From Pseudomonas sp. FEN (GTDB lineage Bacteria > Pseudomonadota > Gammaproteobacteria > Pseudomonadales > Pseudomonadaceae): a stretch of 64,000 nucleotides of DNA. A model generated the notes under the pieces. It saw nothing but the letters and a program-made list of their open reading frames with translations. It was not told the DNA's origin and searched no databases. Shown here in pieces: positions 19,307 through 27,700 of the stretch. Where the stretch lies: the NCBI RefSeq assembly GCF_904067045.1, contig NZ_CAJFDC010000001.1, positions 124,001 through 188,000 on the forward strand, written 5' to 3'. Position 1 is the first letter of the stretch, and each line of letters begins with the position of its first letter. The translations under genes were made by a program, and so were the position numbers.

Positions 19307-20383
19307 ATGGCTGATTTACCGATCAACGACCTTAACGTCGCTTCCAACGAGACGCTGATCACTCCCGATCAGCTCAAGCGTGAGCTTCCCCTGAGCGAGA
19401 CCGCTCTGCGCACCGTGACCAAGGGTCGCGAGGTGATCCGCAATATTCTCGATGGCACCGACCATCGCCTGTTCGTTGTCATCGGGCCCTGCTCGATCCA
19501 CGACATCAAGGCCGCCCACGAATACGCCGAGCGCCTGAAGGCCCTGGCCGCCGAAGTGTCCGACAGCCTGTACCTGGTGATGCGCGTGTACTTCGAGAAG
19601 CCGCGCACCACCGTGGGCTGGAAAGGTCTGATCAACGACCCTTACCTGGATGACTCCTTCAAGATCCAGGATGGCCTGCACATCGGCCGCCAGTTGCTGC
19701 TGGACCTGGCGGAAATGGGCCTGCCCACCGCCACCGAAGCCCTCGACCCGATCTCGCCGCAGTACCTGCAGGACCTGATCAGCTGGTCGGCCATCGGCGC
19801 GCGCACCACCGAATCCCAGACCCATCGCGAAATGGCCTCGGGCCTGTCCTCGGCCGTGGGTTTCAAGAACGGTACCGACGGCGGCCTGACCGTGGCGATC
19901 AACGCCTTGCAATCGGTATCCAGCCCGCATCGCTTCCTCGGCATCAACCAGGAAGGCGGCGTGTCCATCGTCACGACCAAGGGCAATGCCTACGGCCACG
20001 TGGTCCTGCGTGGCGGCAATGGCAAGCCGAACTACGACTCGGTCAGTGTCGCCGTCTGTGAACAGGCGCTGGCCAAGGCCAAGATCAAGGCCAATATCAT
20101 GGTCGATTGCAGCCACGCCAACTCCAACAAGGACCCGGCCCTGCAACCGCTGGTAATGGAGAACGTCGCCAACCAGATCCTCGAAGGCAACCAGTCGATC
20201 ATCGGCCTGATGGTCGAGAGCCACCTGAACTGGGGCTGCCAGGCCATTCCGAAAGACCTCGCCGACCTGCAATACGGCGTATCGATCACCGACGCCTGCA
20301 TTGACTGGAGCACCACCGAAAAAACCTTGCGCAGCATGCACGCCAAACTCAAGGACGTGCTGCCCAAGCGCCAGCGCGGCTGA
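19307..20383 (+). CDS. 3-deoxy-7-phosphoheptulonate synthase (class I)
   Basis: Condenses PEP and erythrose 4-phosphate, the first step of the shikimate pathway. A 358-residue AroF/G/H-type enzyme: VVIGPCSIHDIKAAHEYAERL near 60-80 (metal-binding Cys), YLVMRVYFEKPRTTVGWKG, IGARTTESQTHREMASGLS and MVDCSHANSNKD (metal-binding His) are all present. Class I enzymes are feedback-controlled by one aromatic amino acid; which one cannot be read here, so no paralogue letter is given. It stands alone, between the PilZ gene and a convergent acetyltransferase, and ends at a 20-base-pair hairpin. Confidence 0.96.
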   Translation: MADLPINDLNVASNETLITPDQLKRELPLSETALRTVTKGREVIRNILDGTDHRLFVVIGPCSIHDIKAAHEYAERLKALAAEVSDSLYLVMRVYFEKPRTTVGWKGLINDPYLDDSFKIQDGLHIGRQLLLDLAEMGLPTATEALDPISPQYLQDLISWSAIGARTTESQTHREMASGLSSAVGFKNGTDGGLTVAINALQSVSSPHRFLGINQEGGVSIVTTKGNAYGHVVLRGGNGKPNYDSVSVAVCEQALAKAKIKANIMVDCSHANSNKDPALQPLVMENVANQILEGNQSIIGLMVESHLNWGCQAIPKDLADLQYGVSITDACIDWSTTEKTLRSMHAKLKDVLPKRQRG

Positions 20384-20393
20384 TCGAGGCACG

Positions 20394-20436
20394 CACACAC
20401 AAGAACGCCGGGCATTGCCCGGCGTTCTTGTGTGTG
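20394..20436. terminator. Perfect 20-bp hairpin between DAHP synthase and acetyltransferase genes
   Basis: Bases 20394-20413 pair without mismatch to 20417-20436 around a 3-base ATT loop; the stem includes GAACGCCGGGC. It lies 10 bases after one stop and 7 bases before the other convergent stop. No T-tract follows on either strand. Confidence 0.75.
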
Positions 20437-20443
20437 GAATCAC

Positions 20444-20725
20444 TCAGATCTTCGCGGCGTGCCGCTGATGACGCTCCATGTAACGCTCGACATAGGAGCA
20501 GGAAGGAATCACCGTATAACCCATCTGATCGGCATAGGCCAATGCCTGCTCGGTCAGTGCCGCCGCAATGCCCCGGCCGCGCAAGGCGTTGGGCACGAAG
20601 GTGCGGTAGATATCCAGGGTCTGCTTACCCAGGTCCATATAGGTCAGGTAGGCACGATGACCGTCCACATTGGTCTCGAATTGATGACCTGCCTGGTCAT
20701 GGTGGATGGACAACGCCTCGCTCAT
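20444..20725 (-). CDS. Small GNAT-family N-acetyltransferase (YjdJ/NATD1 type)
   Basis: A 93-residue minimal GNAT. RTFVPNALRGRGIAAALTEQAL at about 41-62 is the acetyl-CoA pyrophosphate loop (RGRGIA), and YTVIPSCSYVERYMERH ends the domain. The length equals that of the YjdJ-like group, which lacks the first GNAT strands. Substrate unknown. Start ATG with GAGGAG upstream. It converges on the DAHP synthase gene; upstream lies a 683-base region without genes. Confidence 0.88.
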   Translation of the reverse strand: MSEALSIHHDQAGHQFETNVDGHRAYLTYMDLGKQTLDIYRTFVPNALRGRGIAAALTEQALAYADQMGYTVIPSCSYVERYMERHQRHAAKI

Positions 20726-21408
20726 CGCTACTCCTCGCGGGTCTTGGATTCTGACCCTACCTTACATGTTTTTCCGGCGAAGGAACCACCTGGCCATGTA
20801 GGAAAAATCACCACAACAGCCAAATAATCACAAAATACTACGCCACCCCGTGCCTGGTTGGACGACGAGAAGAGCCGAAAGCTCCTGAACAAGTAGGCAC
20901 CCGACAGATAGTAGGCGCCCAGCTCTCCTTGCTCAAGACACGCTCGTCATGTGGTCCGCCAGGCTCATGGTAGCCCGCTCGAACAGGCCCTTTCGCTGAA
21001 AAGCCTGAACAGCGGCTGAAGATTGCCGGAATGTTATTTTGTGAGACGAACAGTGCTTCTTAAAGTCACTTTTCAATTGGCAAAGATGCCTCCCCCGCCC
21101 TGGCGACGGTTGAAGCGAAGAGTCACTCGCCGCACTAGCGAGACGCGTGTATCAGCAGCCGACAGTCCACATGCCTGGCACACTAGTGCAGATCGGATTT
21201 GTCCAAAGCACCCGGATCCGGCCCTGTTGCTGCACATTTTTTATACAAAATCATGAAAAGTTAGCCGAAAATATTCTCTACCAAAAAATTTTTTTGCTTC
21301 TTGCGCTACGTCAGTTTACTTACTACAAGTAATGGGTAGTATGTACGCCGACTATATCCCCACTCTGGGGAGATGGTTATTAATAGAAAGTCCTTGAAGG
21401 GGAACACG
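20726..21408. other. Gene-free region upstream of oprI
   Basis: 683 bases between divergently placed genes. About 20780-20850 and 21225-21340 are clearly AT-rich against the GC-rich background. The only ORF (21023-21256) begins with TTG, has no ribosome binding site and resembles no family I know. The 3' part should hold the oprI promoter and a leader of about 60 bases. I see nothing else in it. Confidence 0.6.
21315..21342 (+). promoter_or_regulatory. Possible oprI promoter
   Basis: TTTACT (21315-21320), 16 bases, TAGTAT (21337-21342), immediately after the AT-rich stretch 21225-21310 that could act as an upstream element. A modest match; position is consistent with a leader of about 60 bases. 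Confidence 0.35.
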
Positions 21409-21660
21409 ATGAACAACGTTCTGAAATTCTCTGCTCTGGCCCTGGCCGCAGTTCTGGCCACCGGTTGCAGCAGCGCATCCAAAGAAACCGAAGCTCGTCT
21501 GACTGCTACTGAAGATGCTTCTGCTCGTGCCCAGGCTCGTGCTGACGAAGCGTACCGCCATGCCGATGAAGCTCTGGCTGCTGCTCAAAAAGCACAACAG
21601 ACTGCTGATGAAGCTAACGAGCGCGCTATGCGTATGCTCACTAAGGCAAGCAAGAAGTAA
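21409..21660 (+). CDS. oprI: Major outer membrane lipoprotein OprI
   Basis: Small murein lipoprotein (Lpp type), 83 residues. The lipobox LATGC places the lipidated cysteine at residue 20, leaving a 64-residue mature chain. The rest is a continuous alanine-rich helix ([20 protein letters not shown]) ending in KASKK, whose terminal lysine is the expected peptidoglycan attachment point. Codons are strongly biased to GCT/CGT, unlike the GCC/CGC-rich neighbours, as expected for one of the most abundant proteins of the cell. The ATG with AAGGGG upstream is chosen over a frame 12 codons longer. A T-tailed terminator follows. Confidence 0.98.
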   Translation: MNNVLKFSALALAAVLATGCSSASKETEARLTATEDASARAQARADEAYRHADEALAAAQKAQQTADEANERAMRMLTKASKK

Positions 21661-21681
21661 TAATCCTTCGGGGTTGTTATC

Positions 21682-21711
21682 AAGCCGATCCATTACTGGA
21701 TCGGCTTTTTT
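21682..21711 (+). terminator. Rho-independent terminator of oprI
   Basis: AAGCCGATCCA-TTAC-TGGATCGGCTT followed by T7; 22 bases after the oprI stop. Confidence 0.95.
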
Positions 21712-21739
21712 GTGCTCATCGGAAAAATCCGCCAGGCAC

Positions 21740-21774
21740 AAAAAACCCGCCTGGACCGCAAGGCCCAGGCGGGT
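21740..21774 (-). terminator. Rho-independent terminator of the L,D-transpeptidase gene
   Basis: ACCCGCCTGG and CCAGGCGGGT (21745-21774) form a 10-bp stem followed on the minus strand by T6. Confidence 0.92.
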
Positions 21775-21788
21775 CGTCAGAGCCGCGC

Positions 21789-22754
21789 CTACTGTTGTAG
21801 ATCGGGCGCGTTGGACACCATCGACGGTGCCCCGGGTATCGCGATTTCCGTCGGCAGGCCGTCTTCGGCGGCTACGACGTCACGCACTTCATCCCAATTG
21901 ACCCGCAGGTTGTTCGCCAGATCTTCACGCTTGAGCAGCGCATTGATCACCGCGGTGTGCTTGTCGACCACCGAAGGATTGCCATTGTCGTCCAGCGGCG
22001 TATGGGCTTCGAGGAACACCTTGCCGCCGCTCACGCCGAACTTGTAGGCCTCGTTGATAATCCGTACCGAAGTGCCCACCGGCACCATGCCGGCCATTTC
22101 CAGCACGTTGTTGTTGTACATGCGGAAGCAGCCATGGCTGGTCCGGGTACCGATGCCGAACTTCATGTTCGAACCATGGATCAGATACCCCGGCGTGCCC
22201 AGGGTGAACTTGAACGGGCCCAGCGGGTTGTCCGGACCGGCCGGCACCACGTTGGGCAGCGGATCACCCTCGGCCGCGTGCTCGGCCTTGATCGAGGCCG
22301 GCGGAGTCCAGGTTGGATTCGGTATCTTGGCGGTAATGGTGGTGTGGGCGACCGGCGAGCCCCAGCCCTCGCGACCGATCCCCAGCGGGAAGGTGTAGAC
22401 CACATTGCGCCCCTTGGGGAAGTAGTACAGGCGATACTCGGCCAGGTTGATCACGACGCCTTCGCGCGGTCCCGGCGGCAGGATGAAACGGGTCGGCAGG
22501 ACGATATCGGTACCCGCGCCCGGCAACCAGGCATCGACGCCCGGGTTGGCCGCGACCATTTCCGAATAGCCCAGGTCGTAGGTGGTGCCCAGGTCGGCGA
22601 AGGTATCTTCGTATTTGGCCTTGATCACCTGGACCTGGCCGACGATATCCTCGCCCGCTGGTGGCAACGGCAGCTCCAACGCCGAGACGGGACCCACCAC
22701 ACAGAGGGCGGCAACAGACAGGCAACGGGTAACGGCGGGAAAGCGCGACAACAT
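21789..22754 (-). CDS. Periplasmic L,D-transpeptidase (YkuD domain, LysM-like N-terminus)
   Basis: An ErfK/YbiS-type enzyme that cross-links peptidoglycan or attaches lipoproteins to it. From the chosen start it is 321 residues: signal peptide 1-25 (cleavage after PVSA), LysM-like segment about 40-85 (YEDTFADLGTTYDLGYSEMV), YkuD domain about 95-235. The catalytic motif is HGSNMKFGIGTRTSHGCFRM, with the SHGC cysteine; Phe follows where Val/Ile is usual. I chose the ATG at 22754 because AAGGA lies 8 bases upstream and the signal peptide begins there; ATGs at 22763 and 22772 are alternatives. It faces oprI, and OprI-type lipoproteins are classical substrates of this family, so a functional link is plausible. 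Confidence 0.93.
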   Translation of the reverse strand: MLSRFPAVTRCLSVAALCVVGPVSALELPLPPAGEDIVGQVQVIKAKYEDTFADLGTTYDLGYSEMVAANPGVDAWLPGAGTDIVLPTRFILPPGPREGVVINLAEYRLYYFPKGRNVVYTFPLGIGREGWGSPVAHTTITAKIPNPTWTPPASIKAEHAAEGDPLPNVVPAGPDNPLGPFKFTLGTPGYLIHGSNMKFGIGTRTSHGCFRMYNNNVLEMAGMVPVGTSVRIINEAYKFGVSGGKVFLEAHTPLDDNGNPSVVDKHTAVINALLKREDLANNLRVNWDEVRDVVAAEDGLPTEIAIPGAPSMVSNAPDLQQ

Positions 22755-22880
22755 CCGGGACATCCTTCGCATGATCGACGTAAGTAAATAGACAGCGATT
22801 GTACACCTACACCGCGCCCGCAAGGGAGACGGCAGGCCGGGACATTCGTAACGAGACAGCGACGGTACAGGTTGCCGGTG

Positions 22881-22981
22881 GTGTAGGAGCGAGCTTGCTC
22901 GCGATGGTAGTCAGGGCAACGCGGGGGATCAGGCTTTTCGCGGCAACGTTGAGGTCCATCGCGAGCAAGCTCACGCCTACA
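22881..22981. repeat. REPIN at the 3' end of the 97-residue ORF
   Basis: GTGTAGGAGCGAGCTTGCTC at 22881 and the inverse GAGCAAGCTCACGCCTAC ending 22980, with GCGATGG/CCATCGC inner arms. The stop codon of the neighbouring minus-strand ORF lies inside its right arm. Confidence 0.85.
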
Positions 22982-23270
22982 ACTCGAAGCGCAGCTCCGG
23001 CCAGATCGGTGGCGTACCACGCTTTTGCGATTCGAGAATCGCCCGGCACAGAGGGCATAGGCGCTGGTCGCGAAAGATCGAGCGGTCCACCCCCGACCAA
23101 CGCGGCTGGGCCGGCAACAAGGTGCCGCACAGCGTCCGATCGGCCGAACCGCCCAGTTCCAGCTGCCGCGTGACCAGGTGCACGCGCACTTCCTGACAGG
23201 CGAACAGATCGAGCTGCTCGTCGGGTTCGATCAGTTGGTAGGCAAACAAGGACCAGGCGGGACGCTGCAT
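22977..23270 (-). CDS. Conserved hypothetical protein
   Basis: A 97-residue soluble protein. No family recognised. It has four clustered cysteines: one in LFACQE, one in DRTLCGTLLP, and a CPLC pair near the C-terminus, compatible with metal binding. No signal peptide or membrane helix. The ATG at 23270 (MQRPAWSLFAYQL) is preceded by GGAG; a TTG 4 codons upstream also opens the frame. Its stop TAG is within the REPIN, so the last residues may have been altered by the repeat. It follows tesA in the same direction with 55 bases between them; in P. aeruginosa a hypothetical gene stands at the matching place. Confidence 0.7.
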   Translation of the reverse strand: MQRPAWSLFAYQLIEPDEQLDLFACQEVRVHLVTRQLELGGSADRTLCGTLLPAQPRWSGVDRSIFRDQRLCPLCRAILESQKRGTPPIWPELRFEL

Positions 23271-23325
23271 CGGGGGCTCCAAATCGGGGGCGCCACCTTA
23301 GCCCAAAGACCGCCGCTAGAAAAGC

Positions 23326-23931
23326 TCAAAGCAGCGGTTTCAGCCTCGGCCAGACGTTATCGAGCAACTTGTCCTGACCAGCGGGCGCCGGGTGAATGCC
23401 ATCGGCCTGCATCAACTCGGGATGCCCGCCGACGCCCTCGAGGAAAAACGGCACCAGCGCGATGTTTTTTTCCTGCGCCAGTTCGCTGTAGACCCGGGCG
23501 AAGGCCTGGGTGTAGCGCGGACCATAATTGGGTGGAATCTGCATCCCGAGCAGTAGGACTTTTGCACCCGCCGCCTGAGACTTGTCGATCATTGATGCAA
23601 GATTTTGTTTCAATTGCGTCGGCAGTTGCCCACGCAAGCCATCATTGCCGCCCAATTCGAGCACCACCACCTGCGGCTTGTGCTCCGCAAGCAGTGTCGG
23701 CAGCCGCGCCTGGCCGCCCGCACTGGTGTCACCACTGATGGATGCATTGACCACCTGGTCGGCAAAACCTTCGGCCTTCAGGCGCTTTTCCAGCAGGGCG
23801 ACCCATCCCACACGGGTATCCAGGCCGAAACCCGCACTGATACTATCGCCAACGATCAGCACGGTACCCGCCGCCGCGTTCTGGACCATGCACATCAAGG
23901 CCAGGCCGGCACTCAAAAACCACACTCGCAT
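23326..23931 (-). CDS. tesA: Periplasmic arylesterase / thioesterase I / lysophospholipase L1
   Basis: SGNH-hydrolase, 201 residues as in P. aeruginosa TesA. Signal peptide about 1-21 (ending QNAAAG). Block I VGDSISAGFG contains the nucleophilic serine; block II has the glycine of NASISGDTSAGG; block III ELGGNDGLRG has the asparagine; block V DGIHPAPAGQ has the Asp and His. It hydrolyses short-chain esters, acyl-CoA and lysophospholipids in the periplasm. GGAG lies 6 bases before this ATG, supporting it over an ATG 4 codons earlier. It is divergent from the ABC ATPase gene with only 10 bases between start codons, the same gene pairing as tesA-ybbA of E. coli. Confidence 0.95.
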   Translation of the reverse strand: MRVWFLSAGLALMCMVQNAAAGTVLIVGDSISAGFGLDTRVGWVALLEKRLKAEGFADQVVNASISGDTSAGGQARLPTLLAEHKPQVVVLELGGNDGLRGQLPTQLKQNLASMIDKSQAAGAKVLLLGMQIPPNYGPRYTQAFARVYSELAQEKNIALVPFFLEGVGGHPELMQADGIHPAPAGQDKLLDNVWPRLKPLL

Positions 23932-23941
23932 CGGATTCTCC

Positions 23942-24625
23942 ATGGGCGAAAGTATTCTCACCGCGCAGAACCTTAGCAAAGTGGTTCCCAGCGCGGAAGG
24001 TGAACTGACCATCCTGCACCCTTTGAGCCTGACCTTGAAGAAGGGTGACAGCCTGGCCATCGTCGGCGCTTCCGGTTCCGGCAAATCGACCCTGCTCGGC
24101 CTGCTCGCCGGTCTCGACCTGCCCAGCGGCGGCGAAGTCACTCTGGCCGGGCGGGCCCTGAGCGCCCTGGACGAAGACCAGCGCGCGCGCATCCGTGCCG
24201 AGCACGTCGGCTTCGTGTTCCAGAGCTTCCAGCTGCTGGACAGTCTCAACGCCCTGGAAAACGTCATGCTGCCCCTGGAGCTGGACGGCCGCGACGATGC
24301 CCGCGAACGCGCCCGCGACCTGCTGGAACGCGTCGGCCTGGGCCAGCGCCTGAGCCATTCGCCACGCCAACTGTCCGGCGGCGAGCAGCAACGGGTGGCC
24401 ATCGCCCGGGCCTTCGCCGCCGAACCGGATGTGCTGTTCGCCGATGAACCCACCGGCAACCTCGACAGCCACACCGGCGAGCGCATCAGCGACCTGCTGT
24501 TCGAACTGAACCAGGAACGCGGCACCACCCTGGTGCTGGTGACCCATGACGAACGCCTGGCCCATCGCTGCCGGCGCCTGATCCGTCTTGACGCCGGCCA
24601 TCTGGTCGGCCCCCTGGAGCCTTGA
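23942..24625 (+). CDS. ABC transporter ATP-binding protein (YbbA/LolD-like)
   Basis: A 227-residue ATPase. Walker A is GASGSGKSTLL (about 40-50), Q-loop VFQSFQLL, signature LSGGEQQRVAIARA, Walker B VLFADEPTGNLDS, and the H-loop VTHDERLAH. It belongs to the MacB/LolD-type branch (DEPTGNLD). It pairs with the FtsX-type permease whose gene overlaps by one base, and with divergent tesA. Function in this subfamily is unsettled; an envelope lipid or lipoprotein export role is inferred from the family. Confidence 0.93.
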   Translation: MGESILTAQNLSKVVPSAEGELTILHPLSLTLKKGDSLAIVGASGSGKSTLLGLLAGLDLPSGGEVTLAGRALSALDEDQRARIRAEHVGFVFQSFQLLDSLNALENVMLPLELDGRDDARERARDLLERVGLGQRLSHSPRQLSGGEQQRVAIARAFAAEPDVLFADEPTGNLDSHTGERISDLLFELNQERGTTLVLVTHDERLAHRCRRLIRLDAGHLVGPLEP

Positions 24626-27129
24626 TGGCACGCCTGCCGCTGTTGCGCCTGTTCAGCCTCGCCACCCGCCAGCTCCTGCGCGACGCTCGCGCCGGCGAAC
24701 TGCGGGTGCTGTTCTTCGCCTTGCTGGTGGCGGTCGCGGCCAGTACCGCCATCGGCTACTTCGGCGCGCGCCTGAATGGTGCGATGCTGCTGCGGGCCAC
24801 TGAATTCCTCGCCGCCGACCTGGTACTCGACGGCACCTCCGCTGCCCACCCGGAACAGCTCCAGACCGGCCGCGACCTGGGCCTGGCACATGCGCGAGCG
24901 GTCGAGTTCTCCAGCGTGATCGCCACGGACACCGGCATCCAGCTGTCGAGCATCAAGGCGGCGGACGAGCACTACCCGTTGCGCGGCGAACTCAAGAGCG
25001 CCGCGGCCCCTTTCGCTGCCGAGACCGCTGGCGGCGGGCCGGCGCCTGGCGAAGCCTGGGTCGAGGCGCGGCTGTTGACCGCGCTGGACCTGAAGATCGG
25101 CGACAGCATCGATGTCGGCGTCAAGAGCCTGCGCCTGGCCCGGGTCCTGACCTATGAACCGGACCGCGCCGGCAACTTCTACAGCCTGACCCCACGGGTA
25201 CTGATCAACCTTGCCGACCTGGACGCCACCGGTGTGGTCCAGCCCGGCAGCCGGGTCGACTATCGCGAACTGTGGCGCGGTTCGGCGAACGCCCTGGCAA
25301 CCTATCACGAGTTGATCAAGCCGGGCCTGGCGCCAAACCAGCGCCTGCTCGACGCCCGTGACGGCAACCAGCAGATCGGCGGTGCCCTGGGCAAGGCCGA
25401 GCGTTACCTGAACATGGCCAGCCTGGTCGCGGTGCTGCTCTCCGGCGTTGCCGTGGCCCTCAGTGCCAGCCGTTTCGCCGCCCGCCGCTTCGACGCCAGC
25501 GCGCTGTTGCGCTGCCTGGGCCTGTCGCGCCGGGAAACCATGAGCCTGTTCAGCCTGCAACTGGCGATCCTCGGCATGCTGGCGAGTGTCAGCGGTGCCG
25601 TGCTCGGCTGGCTCGCCCAGTTGGGCCTGTTCTATCTGCTGCATGACCTGCTGCCCGCCGACGTTCCGCCGGGAGGACTGATGCCCGCGCTCGCCGGTAT
25701 CGGCACCGGATTGGTGGCGCTGGCCGGGTTCGCCCTGCCGCCCCTGGCCGCCCTGGGCCGGGTGCCGCCGCTGCGGGTACTGCGTCGGGACCTGCTGCCA
25801 ATTCCGGCCAGCACCTGGCTGGTCTATGGCGCCGCCTTGCTCGCGCTGGGCCTGATCATGTGGCGTCTGAGCCTGGACCTGCTGCTGACCTTCGCCCTGC
25901 TCGGTGGCGGCGTGATTGCCGCGCTGGTGCTCGGCGGCCTGTTGCTGCTCGGGCTGCAAAGCCTGCGCCGGCTGCTGGCCAGGGCCTCATTGCCCTGGCG
26001 CCTGGGCCTCGGCCAGTTGCTCCGGCATCCGCTGGCCGCGGCCGGACAATCCCTGGCATTCGGCCTGATCCTGCTGTCCATGGCGCTGATCGCGCTGTTG
26101 CGTGGCGAGTTGCTCGACACCTGGCAGAACCAGTTGCCGAAGAACGCCCCCAACTATTTCGCGCTGAATATCCTGCCGGCGGACAAGGACGGCTTCCGTG
26201 ACCACCTGATCCAACTCGCGGCCCAGTCGGCACCGATCTACCCGGTGGTACCCGGTCGACTGATCAGCATCAACGGCACGCCGGTACAGGAGATCGTCAG
26301 CAAGGATTCCGGCGGCGATCGCGCCACCCAGCGCGACCTGAGCCTGACCTGGGCCGCCGACCTGCCGCCCGGCAACAGCCTGACCGCCGGCAGCTGGTGG
26401 CCGGACAAGCCCAGCGGGGACATTCCCGGCGTATCGGTGGAAACCAAGGTTGCCCTGAGCCTGAAGCTCAAGCTTGGCGACCACCTGGTGTTCAGTGTCG
26501 GCGGGGTCAACCGCGAGGCCGTGGTCAGCAGCCTGCGGACCATCAACTGGGACAACTTCCAGCCGAACTTCTTCATGATCTTCCAGCCCGGCACCCTGCA
26601 GGACCTGCCGGCAACCTACCTGACCAGCTTCTACCTGGCAGCGGGTCACGACAAGGACATCGTCGAGCTGTCCCGGGCCTTCCCGGCGGTGACCATCCTG
26701 CAAGTGGAAGCCCTGCTGGAGCAGCTGCGCAGCATCCTGGCGCAGGTCACCATCGCCGTGGAATACGTGTTGCTGTTCGTCCTCGCCGCGGGCATGGCCG
26801 TGCTGTTCTCCGGCTTGCAGGCGACCCTGGATGAACGCATCCGCCAGGGTGCGCTGTTGCGCGCCCTGGGGGCCGAACGGCAACTGCTGGTCAAGGCACG
26901 GCGAATCGAGTTCGGCCTGCTCGGCGCGGTCAGCGGCCTGCTCGCCGCCCTCGGCGCGGAACTGGTGAGCTGGGTGCTCTACCGATTCGCCTTCGATCTG
27001 CCGTGGCACCCCCATGCCTGGCTGTTGCTGCTGCCGCTGATCGGCGCGGTGATGGTCGGCGGCGCGGGGGTGTTCGGCACCCGCCGGGCACTGAATGTCA
27101 GCCCACTGACAGTGCTGCGCGAGGGCTGA
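24625..27129 (+). CDS. ABC transporter permease, FtsX/MacB-type (YbbP-like)
   Basis: An 834-residue inner-membrane protein. A first TM helix at about 26-46 is followed by a periplasmic domain of about 200 residues. A hydrophobic block follows at about 265-500, then a second large periplasmic domain (about 500-710) and a terminal block of helices to the C-terminus. The two FtsX domains are the segments near LVAVLLSGVAVALSASRF and YVLLFVLAAGMAVLFSG. The TGATG overlap with the ATPase gene shows co-translation. No separate binding protein gene is adjacent, which fits the mechanotransmission type of ABC system. Confidence 0.92.
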   Translation: MARLPLLRLFSLATRQLLRDARAGELRVLFFALLVAVAASTAIGYFGARLNGAMLLRATEFLAADLVLDGTSAAHPEQLQTGRDLGLAHARAVEFSSVIATDTGIQLSSIKAADEHYPLRGELKSAAAPFAAETAGGGPAPGEAWVEARLLTALDLKIGDSIDVGVKSLRLARVLTYEPDRAGNFYSLTPRVLINLADLDATGVVQPGSRVDYRELWRGSANALATYHELIKPGLAPNQRLLDARDGNQQIGGALGKAERYLNMASLVAVLLSGVAVALSASRFAARRFDASALLRCLGLSRRETMSLFSLQLAILGMLASVSGAVLGWLAQLGLFYLLHDLLPADVPPGGLMPALAGIGTGLVALAGFALPPLAALGRVPPLRVLRRDLLPIPASTWLVYGAALLALGLIMWRLSLDLLLTFALLGGGVIAALVLGGLLLLGLQSLRRLLARASLPWRLGLGQLLRHPLAAAGQSLAFGLILLSMALIALLRGELLDTWQNQLPKNAPNYFALNILPADKDGFRDHLIQLAAQSAPIYPVVPGRLISINGTPVQEIVSKDSGGDRATQRDLSLTWAADLPPGNSLTAGSWWPDKPSGDIPGVSVETKVALSLKLKLGDHLVFSVGGVNREAVVSSLRTINWDNFQPNFFMIFQPGTLQDLPATYLTSFYLAAGHDKDIVELSRAFPAVTILQVEALLEQLRSILAQVTIAVEYVLLFVLAAGMAVLFSGLQATLDERIRQGALLRALGAERQLLVKARRIEFGLLGAVSGLLAALGAELVSWVLYRFAFDLPWHPHAWLLLLPLIGAVMVGGAGVFGTRRALNVSPLTVLREG

Positions 27130-27164
27130 TAGACTCAACGCCTTGTTTCGCCAAGGGTTTGCAG

Positions 27165-27662
27165 ATGAGTCGTTACCGTCCACCGCGCACTGCCGGCACC
27201 GCCCTGATCACCCCCGAGGGCGAGGCCCGCATGCGCGCCGAGCTGCACGAGCTGTGGCATGTGCGCCGCCCCCAGGTCACCCAGTCGGTGAGCGAAGCGG
27301 CGGCCCAGGGTGATCGCTCGGAGAACGCCGAGTACACCTACGGCAAGAAGATGCTCCGCGAGATCGACAGCCGCGTGCGCTTCCTGACCAAGCGCCTGGA
27401 AAGCCTGAAGGTGGTCGGCGAACGACCCAGCGACCTGAACAAGGTGTATTTCGGTGCCTGGGTCACCATCGAGGACGAGGACGGCAAGGAGTCGCGCTAT
27501 CGCATCGTCGGGCCTGACGAACTGGACCTCAAGCAGAACCTGATCAGCATCGATTCGCCACTGGCCCGGGCCCTGATCGGCAAGGCGCTGGATGCGGAGA
27601 TCCGGGTCATGGCCCCCACCGGCGAGCAACGGGTGTACATCATCGCCATCGACTATCCCTGA
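27165..27662 (+). CDS. greB: Transcription elongation factor GreB
   Basis: A 165-residue cleavage factor that rescues backtracked RNA polymerase. The N-terminal coiled coil (about 20-80) contains the tip region GDRSENAEYTYGKK with the two acidic residues that coordinate catalytic Mg; the C-terminal FKBP-like domain ends RVYIIAIDYP. The longer spacing and the YGKK motif mark GreB rather than GreA. The ATG is preceded by AAGGG; the frame extends upstream into the permease gene but without GreB residues. It lies 35 bases after the permease stop. Confidence 0.96.
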   Translation: MSRYRPPRTAGTALITPEGEARMRAELHELWHVRRPQVTQSVSEAAAQGDRSENAEYTYGKKMLREIDSRVRFLTKRLESLKVVGERPSDLNKVYFGAWVTIEDEDGKESRYRIVGPDELDLKQNLISIDSPLARALIGKALDAEIRVMAPTGEQRVYIIAIDYP

Positions 27663-27700
27663 GCCTGCGAACGGTCACCTCACTTGAGCGGCAGCCGACC

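Noticed and set aside
21023..21256. 77-codon ORF upstream of oprI
   Set aside because: TTG start, no Shine-Dalgarno, no recognisable composition or motif.
23944..25959. Minus-strand frame of 877 codons joining tesA with an antisense stretch across the ABC genes
   Set aside because: Only the last 201 codons are TesA with its signal peptide; the rest is antisense to the ABC ATPase and permease genes with Gln/Gly-rich nonsense composition.
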